Part shown: positions 17,290 through 24,398 of the stretch, piece by piece | How the letters are laid out: each line of letters begins with the position of its first letter | Numbering within the stretch: the first letter of the stretch is position 1 | From: CAYOOT01 sp964405665 | Lineage (GTDB): Bacteria > Bdellovibrionota_C > UBA2361 > SZUA-149 > CAZDWZ01 | Reading direction: 5' to 3' | NCBI GenBank assembly: GCA_964405665.1 | Contig: CAYOOT010000011.1 | Coordinates: 1-57,670, forward strand | Length of the DNA: 57,670 nucleotides | Translations under genes and position numbers: made by a program | Notes under the pieces: generated by a model | The model's database searches: none | Seen by the model: the letters and a program-made list of their open reading frames with translations, nothing else | What the model was told of the DNA's origin: nothing

Positions 17290-17318
17290 CTATCGTTCAA
17301 ATTGCCCACAAAACTTTA
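17290..17318 (-). promoter_or_regulatory. Sigma-28-like promoter upstream of fliS
   Basis: On the minus strand TAAAGTTT (perfect for the FliA -35 region) is followed 13 bases later by AACGATAG, which keeps the CGATA core of GCCGATAA. It sits about 50 bases before the fliS ATG. The -10 part is weaker than at fliD and the spacing is 1-2 bases longer than the E. coli consensus. Confidence 0.45.
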
Positions 17319-17339
17319 AAGCTTTTTTCAGTATATTTT

Positions 17340-18722
17340 TTAGCTATTCAAAATGCCTGATAAGGCTTGTTGTTGGGTTTGTAAACGACCGGTAATTTGT
17401 TCTAATCTGGTAAATTGTCCTAATAATCTTTCTCTTAATTTTTCCGAAGATCTTTTTACTTGAGCAATGGTTTCTTCCAAGTTATTGATCTGATCATCAT
17501 TAGAATCAACAGCCACATCAATATACCCTTGTAATTGAGTGAACTGATAAATTGAACCTGTAAAACCGGAAGTTAAATCGGCAAAGCTATTGAGAACTTC
17601 TCCAGCGCCTACAGGATCATTGGAAACAGCTGTTTTAAAGGCGTCGGCATCAAAGCTTAATGTTCCATCTCGATTTGTAGAAATTCCAAGTTCAGACATT
17701 TTAGTAGCAGTAGTTCCGGAGCTAGACTCAGCAGCGGCAAGATTTCCTCGAAAGACACTTAAAAAATCATCATCCACTCTGGTTTTAGCAAGACTGCCAA
17801 AAATAAAGGATCGATCGGAACTTTGCGAGTCTTGATTAATACTGCTATTATCATTGATGTATTTAACAATATCATTATAAGCATTTATTATCGCCCCGAT
17901 CTTATCGGCTGTAGTATTGGCATCATTGCCGACAGTGATTGTACTGGTACCATTTTTTAAAAAATTAAAAGTAATTCCAGAAATCACATCATTTACAGAA
18001 TTACTGGAACGAGTAATAGAACTGTTAATTCCTAAAATAGAAAATTCAGCATCAGTTGCCGGATCAATTGTGTTTGCTTGCAATTCAGTAATTGCTACAT
18101 CCGCTGCAAGTGCTAATGTCCCTTTAGAAGTACCTTGATTTAAACTTGTTAAAACCAATTGATAATTGGGACTGGCCGTAGTTCCCACATTTACCGCCGA
18201 TGCGGCTACTCTACCGCTAGCATCAGTACTCTCGTTAATCGCATTAACTACTTCTTGCAGAGTTGTACTATTAGCAGTTACCGGCACGGTAATAATCTTT
18301 TGTTCGGAAGCTAATCCGACTGTGATTGTCACATTGCCAGAACCACTTGTAGAAACATAGGTTCCCGTACTGGCATAACCCTGATCAAAAGATCCCGTTG
18401 AGGAATTGGCAGTTGAAGTTACAGTTAAGGAATAAGAAGCATTGTTCGAATTTGCTCCAACTACGGCAGTTGCCACTGTCGGATCAGAACTTGTTCCTTT
18501 TTTGGCAATACCCCCGGAATTAGCAGTTCTAAATGGAGAAATTAATTCATCTAGTGCTAACAACTTAGTATTCAGTTGTTCTAATGCACTATTTTCGCCG
18601 CTAAGATGATCTATTTCCGCTTGATGCTTATCATTAACAGCTTCTTTAGCTTTGACTAAAGCATCGATTAAGGATTTTGAATCTATTCCGGAAGCAAGTC
18701 CGGAGAATTGTATACTGGGCAT
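17340..18722 (-). CDS. fliD: Flagellar filament cap protein FliD (HAP2)
   Basis: A 460-residue FliD. The N-terminal motif 'IQFSGLASGIDSKSLIDALV' is at 4-23, followed by the FliD_N coiled coil. The variable middle domain, residues about 80-220, is Ser/Thr/Ala-rich. The FliD_C domain has 'AIINAYNDIVKYINDNS', 'MSELGISTNRDGTLSFD' and a final coiled coil ending 'QFTRLEQITGRLQTQQQALSGIL'. It caps the growing filament outside the cell and folds incoming flagellin. The ATG has a perfect AAGGAGG site and a strong sigma-28-like promoter 32-59 bases upstream. fliS follows on the same strand. Confidence 0.95.
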   Translation of the reverse strand: MPSIQFSGLASGIDSKSLIDALVKAKEAVNDKHQAEIDHLSGENSALEQLNTKLLALDELISPFRTANSGGIAKKGTSSDPTVATAVVGANSNNASYSLTVTSTANSSTGSFDQGYASTGTYVSTSGSGNVTITVGLASEQKIITVPVTANSTTLQEVVNAINESTDASGRVAASAVNVGTTASPNYQLVLTSLNQGTSKGTLALAADVAITELQANTIDPATDAEFSILGINSSITRSSNSVNDVISGITFNFLKNGTSTITVGNDANTTADKIGAIINAYNDIVKYINDNSSINQDSQSSDRSFIFGSLAKTRVDDDFLSVFRGNLAAAESSSGTTATKMSELGISTNRDGTLSFDADAFKTAVSNDPVGAGEVLNSFADLTSGFTGSIYQFTQLQGYIDVAVDSNDDQINNLEETIAQVKRSSEKLRERLLGQFTRLEQITGRLQTQQQALSGILNS

Positions 18723-18753
18723 TGTCCCTCCTTGGTTAACGCCTATAAAAAAG

Positions 18754-18781
18754 GTATCGGCAGAGACAATATATAACTTTA
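18754..18781 (-). promoter_or_regulatory. Sigma-28 (FliA)-type promoter of fliD
   Basis: On the minus strand TAAAGTTA is followed by 12 bases and GCCGATAC. The FliA consensus is TAAAGTTT, N11, GCCGATAA, so 14 of 16 box bases match and the spacer is one longer. The start point would lie about 25 bases before the fliD ATG, just upstream of its AAGGAGG site. This implies that the genome encodes a FliA-type sigma factor. Confidence 0.7.
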
Positions 18782-18808
18782 TAGCTTGAGGCCTAAAAAG
18801 GAGATCTA

Positions 18809-18859
18809 ATGAAAATAAATACTTACATCATTTGTGTCGGAAGTTTATTTTCTCTCTAA
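18809..18859 (+). CDS. Possible 16-codon small ORF
   Basis: A 16-residue hydrophobic ORF (begins MKINTYIICVG) with a strong AAAAGGAG site five bases before its ATG. It runs divergently from fliD and its end overlaps the 3' end of the thiolase gene on the opposite strand. The good ribosome-binding site is the only support. It may be the remnant of a longer gene start. No function can be suggested. Confidence 0.2.
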   Translation: MKINTYIICVGSLFSL

Positions 18860-20086
18860 AACCATCGCACAAGCCATCGCGCCAGCAGCACAAATACTGA
18901 TTAGACCACGTTTTAAATTTCTTTTTTCCAATTCTTTTGCCAAATGAATCGCAATTCTTCCACCCGTTGCCGCAAAAGGATGTCCCAAGGCGATGGAACC
19001 TCCTAAAATATTTAATTTTGCACGATCTAGTTTTCCAACGGCCGGTTCTTTCCAACCTTGTTCCCATGCCTGAATATTTGCTTCCACTTGTGCGGCGAAA
19101 GCTTCGTGCACTTCAAATAAATCAAAATCTTCCAACTCCAGTCCCATTCTTTTTAAAAGTCTGGGAACTGCAACTGCTGGAGCCATCAACAAACCATCGT
19201 TGGCATCAATTGCTGAATATTCATAATCTGCGACATAGGCTAAAATATTGTGTCCCAATTCCTTCGCTCTTTGTTCAGACATTAATAAAACAGCAGAAGC
19301 CCCATCGGTAAGCGGACTGGAATTTCCTGCAGTAAGCGTTCCTTTTTCACTGCGATCAAAAACAGTTTTTAATTTTGCAAGTTTTTCCAAACTGGTATCT
19401 GCTCTAACCAATAAATCTTTATCTACTCCCGCAACAGGCAAAATAAATTCTTTAAAAATTCCTTGATCCATTGCCTTAGCGGCATTGGCATGACTATTGA
19501 AAGCTATTTCATCTTGAATTTTTCTGGCAATTTTCCATTCCTTAGCGGTAATTTCCATATGTTGCCCCATCGTCAGTCCGGTAGAAGGTTCTGCTACTCC
19601 GGGAGGAACTGGCATAAAATCTTTTAGTCTTAATTTTGCAGCAAGCCCTAATTTTTCTCCTAAACTTCTACCTCGAGTCAGATTTAAAAATTTTCTACTG
19701 GCTTGTATGCCAAACATTATTGGCGGATTAGACATCGCTTCGACACCACCGGCTATTCCCAGTTTAATTTTCCCCAAGGCAATTCTTTCAGCGACACAAC
19801 CCATAGCCACAAGCCCCGAAATACAATTATTGGACACGGAATGAGCATAGATATTTTTAGAAAGTCCTGCAGCGTATAAAATTTCTCTGGCCCAGTTCGG
19901 TGTGCGCGGATCGAGCAACACAGTGCCAAATACGAATTCATCAATCTGATTTCCTTTGAGACCATATCTTTCCACCACAGCTCTGAGCACCATTGCTCCC
20001 AAGTCCTGTAGAGTATAATCTTTAAAAGCACTAGCCGCTTTAACAAAAGGAGTTCTTACTCCACCAACAATTGCTACTTTTTCCAT
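18845..20086 (-). CDS. fadI: Acetyl-CoA acyltransferase (thiolase, FadI/FadA type)
   Basis: About 413 residues of the thiolase superfamily, catalysing thiolytic cleavage of 3-ketoacyl-CoA (or the reverse condensation). The N-terminus is 'KVAIVGGVRTPFVKAA'. The acyl-accepting cysteine is in 'HSVSNNCISG' near residue 88 and the active-site histidine in 'LGGSIALGHPFAATGGR'. The final catalytic region reads 'CAAGAMACA' instead of the usual CxGxGxG, which also occurs in FadI/trifunctional beta subunits. The length and the 'PPGVAEPSTGLTMGQHMEITAKEW' insert also fit FadI. The ATG at 20086 is preferred because the extra N-terminal residues from 20143 are not conserved. No alpha subunit gene is nearby. 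Confidence 0.93.
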   Translation of the reverse strand: MEKVAIVGGVRTPFVKAASAFKDYTLQDLGAMVLRAVVERYGLKGNQIDEFVFGTVLLDPRTPNWAREILYAAGLSKNIYAHSVSNNCISGLVAMGCVAERIALGKIKLGIAGGVEAMSNPPIMFGIQASRKFLNLTRGRSLGEKLGLAAKLRLKDFMPVPPGVAEPSTGLTMGQHMEITAKEWKIARKIQDEIAFNSHANAAKAMDQGIFKEFILPVAGVDKDLLVRADTSLEKLAKLKTVFDRSEKGTLTAGNSSPLTDGASAVLLMSEQRAKELGHNILAYVADYEYSAIDANDGLLMAPAVAVPRLLKRMGLELEDFDLFEVHEAFAAQVEANIQAWEQGWKEPAVGKLDRAKLNILGGSIALGHPFAATGGRIAIHLAKELEKRNLKRGLISICAAGAMACAMVLERK

Positions 20087-20167
20087 AAAAATTCTTGAAA
20101 TAAGAGAATAAAAAATTACATCAAGTGAAAAACAACGATCCAAGTTGTTGCCAACTCAGAAACATAT

Positions 20168-20402
20168 TTGCTCAATAAGTAGACAACTTACAAAAGAACC
20201 AGCCTGTCGTTGCGAGCGAAGCGAAGCAATTTCCAGGTGTTTACGAGATCTCTTTTGGGTAAACACAGGGAAATTGCCACAGCCGCCACGCGAAATACGC
20301 GTGGCTCCTTCGCAACGACAGGTGGTTCTGTCTTGGATTTCCTAGCAGCAAGGCTCGCAACAAAAGGCCTGTTCTTTAGTAAGCTGATTACTTATTGAGC
20401 AA
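20168..20402. repeat. Nested palindromic element with GCGAGCGAAGCGAAGCAA core
   Basis: The 382-bp gap between the thiolase gene and the lipoprotein gene has no real gene. Its main content is a 235-bp element. The outer arms TTGCTCAATAAGTA... (20168-20199 and 20371-20402) are inverted at 28 of 32 bases. Inside is a second inverted repeat CCTGTCGTTGCGA / TCGCAACGACAGG with the GCGAGCGAAGCGAAGCAATTTCC sequence known from many bacterial genomes. The short ORF it encodes (CRCERSEAIS...) is a well-known artefact of this repeat. Confidence 0.8.
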
Positions 20403-20468
20403 CCATAGTGAAACTACCAAGTGATACTGTTAATTGTCTAGAAAAATAATCAATTCTACAGAGAAACT

Positions 20469-21092
20469 TTACAAAGAAGCAGGCAATTTTCTAAATGCCT
20501 TCAACAACTCGGGGGTTAAAGCCTCAAAAGCTTTTTCTAAAGCCTTATTATTTAACTCTTGAACATCCATATAAACTTTTGGTTTCCTGACTTCGGCCCA
20601 ACCACTTCCTTCTGCATTAAAATATAAAAATCCATTCTGAGCATTGATTAAATTAGCATCCACTAAGCATAAAGTAGCAACGCTGTCTCCTGGAAATGCA
20701 AAAAATCCAAATAGTGTAGGATACAAAAGAGCATAAGAATTTAAATAATGATCTGTTTGGCAAGCATAACTTAAAGTTAAAATAGCCTCGGAATCATGAG
20801 ACTCTGTAGAAAAGTCTGTAATGAGATGATCACTAATCAGTTCTTCTTTAAGCGGGGATAATTCTTTTTTAGCTAACTCTTTAAAATAAGGATCATTATT
20901 ATTTCCCAAATATACACTAAGCTTAAACGGTACTTGCAGTGGCGATTTTATCTTTCCATCTAAAACTCTTGTCTCTTTAAAACTCTGCTCAGAAGCAGTA
21001 AGTTGCTTCTTCATCGAGTTGCGATCAAAACCGGAAGCACAAGAAGTAAGAATCATTAATAAAAACAAATATAGGAAATTAATATTTTTCAT
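20469..21092 (-). CDS. Putative lipoprotein of unknown function
   Basis: A 207-residue protein with a clear lipoprotein signal: 'MKNINFLYLFLLMILTSCASGF', lipobox LTSC with Cys at 18. The mature part has mixed alpha/beta character, one further Cys-containing region ('LTLSYACQTDHYLNSYALLYPTLFGFFAFPGDSVATLCL') and a hydrophobic stretch in the middle that may be buried. I do not recognise a family. It is followed on the other side by a large repeat and preceded by the GT2 gene 41 bases away, so it could be the last gene of the sugar operon, but a functional link is not evident. Confidence 0.75.
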   Translation of the reverse strand: MKNINFLYLFLLMILTSCASGFDRNSMKKQLTASEQSFKETRVLDGKIKSPLQVPFKLSVYLGNNNDPYFKELAKKELSPLKEELISDHLITDFSTESHDSEAILTLSYACQTDHYLNSYALLYPTLFGFFAFPGDSVATLCLVDANLINAQNGFLYFNAEGSGWAEVRKPKVYMDVQELNNKALEKAFEALTPELLKAFRKLPASL

Positions 21093-21133
21093 TGACTATC
21101 TCTCTTTCCAATAAAAGTTAATATTTGAATTAT

Positions 21134-21898
21134 TTAGGAAAATAATCTTCTAGGAATAACCGCTAAAATTTTTAAATACCAATATAAATACTTAGGAGTC
21201 CAGGCAACCAGTTTGAAATTACTCTTACCAAAAGTCCGATCGCGCCACTCTGTGGGTAATTCAACAATTTTTTTGCCCTGAGCAAAGGCCTTATAGGTAA
21301 GTTCCAGCGCTATTTCAAAACCACCGATACTTTCTATTTTTTGTTCCCGCAACCAGGCTCCATCATAAAGTTTGAAATTATTCGTCGCATCAGCTGTGGG
21401 GAAACCCAAAAGTTTTAAGGATAAACAAGCAATTTTTGACATGCTGCTTTTTAAAAATCCGCCGCCAAATTGCTTTCCACCTTTCATGTAACGAGAAGGA
21501 GAAACGATGATTGCTCCTTCTTCCCAGATGCGCAACATCTCCGGAACAATATCCAGCTTATCTGAACAATCTCCCATAATCACTATTACCGGACCATTAG
21601 TGGCATGAGCAAAACCCCAGCGCAAAGCGTTAATTACTCCTCTACCATAACAATTTTTCTCGGCAAAAATGCGTGGATCTTCAATTGAAAGCTGCCGAAG
21701 AAAAGGCAAAGTTGTATCTCCTTCAAAATCATAAATAAATTTCAAAGAATCAAAATTAAACCCGGCATTCTTAATTTCTGAATAAAAGTTAAGGATATTC
21801 TTGCCTTCGTTGTATACGGGAACGATTAGCTGAATTATTTTCTCTGCGGTTTCGGGAGAAGAAATATTTTTTTCTGTCGCTGCGCTTGATCCATTCAT
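21134..21898 (-). CDS. Glycosyltransferase family 2 (DPM1-like)
   Basis: A 254-residue GT-A enzyme of the dolichyl/polyprenyl-phosphate mannose synthase-like group. The motifs 'IIQLIVPVYNEGKNILNFY', 'GRGVINALRWGFAHATNGPVIVIMGDCSD' (metal-binding D-x-D-like) and 'IALELTYKAFAQGKKIVELPTEWRDRTFGKSNF' are all typical. It lacks the C-terminal membrane helices of some family members but has a weakly hydrophobic end ('YLYWYLKILAVIPRRLF'). It lies 6 bases after the epimerase gene and is surely co-transcribed with it. It may load a sugar, perhaps the product of the two upstream enzymes, onto a lipid carrier or glycan. Confidence 0.88.
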   Translation of the reverse strand: MNGSSAATEKNISSPETAEKIIQLIVPVYNEGKNILNFYSEIKNAGFNFDSLKFIYDFEGDTTLPFLRQLSIEDPRIFAEKNCYGRGVINALRWGFAHATNGPVIVIMGDCSDKLDIVPEMLRIWEEGAIIVSPSRYMKGGKQFGGGFLKSSMSKIACLSLKLLGFPTADATNNFKLYDGAWLREQKIESIGGFEIALELTYKAFAQGKKIVELPTEWRDRTFGKSNFKLVAWTPKYLYWYLKILAVIPRRLFS

Positions 21899-21904
21899 GG
21901 TGTC

Positions 21905-22930
21905 TTAGATATTGCCTAATTTTACTTGATCAGCCACCCAAGGAATAACTTCATCAAGGATTGCACTTAAATCAGTCGTTGCTTCAAACCCCAAGGCTTT
22001 TTTGGCTTTGCGACAATCAGGAACCCTTTTTTGCACATCGTATTCAAACGGAGAATCACTGACATAACGAAAAGGAACACCCGGTTTAATTTTTTTCCAA
22101 ATGACTTCCGCCAGATCAATTACAGTAGTCGATTTCTCCGTGGAAATATTATAATCTTGGCATTCTGTTCCCGGAGTTTCAATGGCCAGTCTAATTCCTT
22201 TTGCCAAATCACCGCCATAAGTATAATGCCGGACTTGGTTACCGGCACCTAAAATATGAAGTGGATCCTGCCCTTTAATTATTTTTTGAATTAAATCCGG
22301 AACAACATGACTCATTGCCAATTTGACATTCCCGGATAATACTTCTTTATCGGTAAGAGCTCGCTGCTCACCTACTCCCACACAATTAAATGGTCGAACA
22401 ATAGTGTAGGGAAGTTTATATTGTTGCCAAGCACCACGAGAAAAATATTCACAGGATAATTTTTGAAATCCATAAGTGCTCAGTGGCGGAGGGCATTTTA
22501 ATTCTTCCCCTTCCGGAGTAGGATAGACTGTCGCTGATTCAAAAACCATGCTTGAACTCAAAACTGTAATTTTCTTTAAAGTTTGATTTTTAAAAGCGGC
22601 GATAGCTGCATCAAAGGTCGAAGCGACGATTCTTTCATTCTCAGCAAGTAAATCATAAGCAAATTCATGAAAATAACTGATTCCGCCGATCATCGCCGCT
22701 CCGGCAAGCAGATGATCGCAATCATGTAAAAGCTCTTTCATTAATTCTGTATTTTTTACATCACCTCGAACAAAGGTATAAGCGGGATGCTTGTCATAAG
22801 ATTTAACGATCGGACCGTATTTGGAATAATTATCTATCCCCACAACTTTCCAACCGTTATTTAACAGTTCCTGAACTACATAACCGCCGATAAAGCCAGC
22901 TGAACCGGTAACCAAAATTTTTTTAGTCAT
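21905..22930 (-). CDS. NAD-dependent nucleotide-sugar epimerase/dehydratase
   Basis: A 341-residue extended SDR enzyme. The NAD site is 'ILVTGSAGFIGGYVVQELL' at the N-terminus. The active site keeps Ser in 'VLSSSMVFESA' and the YxxxK motif in 'STYGFQKLSCEYFSRG', and 'YTIVRPFNCVGVGEQ' is the usual substrate-side string. It acts on an NDP-sugar (epimerisation, decarboxylation or dehydration); the exact reaction cannot be told. It sits between a UDP-sugar dehydrogenase and a GT2 with gaps of 18 and 6 bases, so it probably works on the uronic acid made by the first enzyme. Confidence 0.88.
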   Translation of the reverse strand: MTKKILVTGSAGFIGGYVVQELLNNGWKVVGIDNYSKYGPIVKSYDKHPAYTFVRGDVKNTELMKELLHDCDHLLAGAAMIGGISYFHEFAYDLLAENERIVASTFDAAIAAFKNQTLKKITVLSSSMVFESATVYPTPEGEELKCPPPLSTYGFQKLSCEYFSRGAWQQYKLPYTIVRPFNCVGVGEQRALTDKEVLSGNVKLAMSHVVPDLIQKIIKGQDPLHILGAGNQVRHYTYGGDLAKGIRLAIETPGTECQDYNISTEKSTTVIDLAEVIWKKIKPGVPFRYVSDSPFEYDVQKRVPDCRKAKKALGFEATTDLSAILDEVIPWVADQVKLGNI

Positions 22931-22948
22931 ATTTCCCTTATAAATTTA

Positions 22949-24208
22949 TTATTTATTTACAATTTTTAATTCTTGTTTTTCTTCATTCTCTTTGAGTCCG
23001 GGAAGAATCTTCAGAACGGGCTGTTTAAAAAATCCCCAAACATCAATTACCGGTTGTTTGAATTTCAGTTCTTGATACATCGAATGTGGTGTTCCCAGAA
23101 CAATTAAATCCGACTGCTCAAGAAGTAAATCTAAATCAGCGGAATTCTCCAAAAACGGGTCATGCCAAATTACATTTGCTCCATTAAATTCCAAAACTTT
23201 CTTTACCCGAAAACTTAAGGACTCACGAATATCATCATTGTCCGCTTTAAATGTCATTCCCAACAAACCAATTTTTTTATTCCAAAGACTGCCCCCTAAG
23301 GCGGCAATTGCTTTTTCTACGGTAAAAGTTGCCAAACCTTCATTAACCAACATCGCCGAATGCCCCATATAAAACTGATGATTAAAATAACTGGCTAATT
23401 GCATTGTATCTTTAAATAAACAGGGACCGGCAGCAAAACCAGGGGATTTATAGGCTTTTGCCCGAGGATAATCATAACGGATCGCCTGAAAAATTTTAAA
23501 AAAATCTACGCCCTTAGATTCGGCAATCATATAAAACTGATTGGCTATGGCGAACTCCAAATAACGCCAGGAGTTAGCCATTAATTTTGTCATTTCCGCT
23601 TCCAGTGGAGTCAATCGAATAATTTCCGGAGCAAGAGCAGCGAATAATTTATAAGCAGCTTGAAAACTTTCTTCATCAAAGGATGATACGATTTGCGGAA
23701 GTGAATCTATTTCATCAAGCGCTATTCCTTGGGCAACTCTTTCAGGACAAAAAGCAAGCAAGACATTTACTTTTTCTTGCTGCAATTTATTGTGCAGATG
23801 TTCCATAGTTCCTGGAAACAAAGTAGATCGCATCACAACTAAAGCCCTGGGATCAAAATATTCCTTATAAGTATCAAATATTTTTACGACATCTGTAACT
23901 TTGGGATTTAAATGTTCATCAACCGGGGTCCCGGTAACAAAAACAATAACATCACAACCCTTGCAGCTTTTAGGATCAGTTGTTGCCTTCAAACCTAAAC
24001 TTAATGCTTCCTTAAGTTGGGCATCACCACCATGCTCCAAAAATGGGAATTTCCCCTGATTTACAATGGAGACAGCCTTTTCGCTGATATCAACTAAAAA
24101 AGTTTTTGCTCCGGCCAAAGCGAATTTAACTCCCAGGGGCAAACCCACATGACCACAACCTCCAATAATTGCTACTTTTTTAGCCTTTAAGTTATTGATA
24201 GCTTCCAT
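22949..24208 (-). CDS. UDP-sugar dehydrogenase (UDP-glucose/ManNAc type)
   Basis: About 419 residues of the UDP-glucose/GDP-mannose dehydrogenase family, which oxidise an NDP-sugar twice with NAD to the uronic acid. The N-terminal Rossmann motif is 'VAIIGGCGHVGLPLG'. The dimerisation domain has 'ITPLEAEMTKLMANSWRYLEFAIANQFYMIAE'-like content, and the catalytic cysteine lies in 'GFAAGPCLFKDTMQLASYF'. The C-terminal domain ends 'PVIDVWGFF'. The spacing suits the WecC-like group. The ATG at 24208 has GGATG upstream and is preferred over the TTG at 24223. It is first in an operon with an epimerase and a GT2, so it starts the synthesis of a surface sugar. Confidence 0.9.
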   Translation of the reverse strand: MEAINNLKAKKVAIIGGCGHVGLPLGVKFALAGAKTFLVDISEKAVSIVNQGKFPFLEHGGDAQLKEALSLGLKATTDPKSCKGCDVIVFVTGTPVDEHLNPKVTDVVKIFDTYKEYFDPRALVVMRSTLFPGTMEHLHNKLQQEKVNVLLAFCPERVAQGIALDEIDSLPQIVSSFDEESFQAAYKLFAALAPEIIRLTPLEAEMTKLMANSWRYLEFAIANQFYMIAESKGVDFFKIFQAIRYDYPRAKAYKSPGFAAGPCLFKDTMQLASYFNHQFYMGHSAMLVNEGLATFTVEKAIAALGGSLWNKKIGLLGMTFKADNDDIRESLSFRVKKVLEFNGANVIWHDPFLENSADLDLLLEQSDLIVLGTPHSMYQELKFKQPVIDVWGFFKQPVLKILPGLKENEEKQELKIVNK

Positions 24209-24398
24209 AATTACTACATCCAATTAAAATTTTATTTGTTCATTGCAAAATGGGATTCTTAAAAACAAGAAAATCACCTCTGTAAATAAAGCTTGATAGG
24301 ATAGCAAAATATCCAAGACAATGCTATTTTTTACTAGCTTTTTAGATTTCAACTCCAAACAACTGTAATAATTAAATAATTTCTGGAGCGATCCTGTT

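Noticed and set aside
20145..20345. Plus-strand ORF containing CRCERSEAIS
   Set aside because: It is a translation of the common GCGAGCGAAGCGAAGCAA palindromic repeat; no ribosome-binding site and no neighbours in support.
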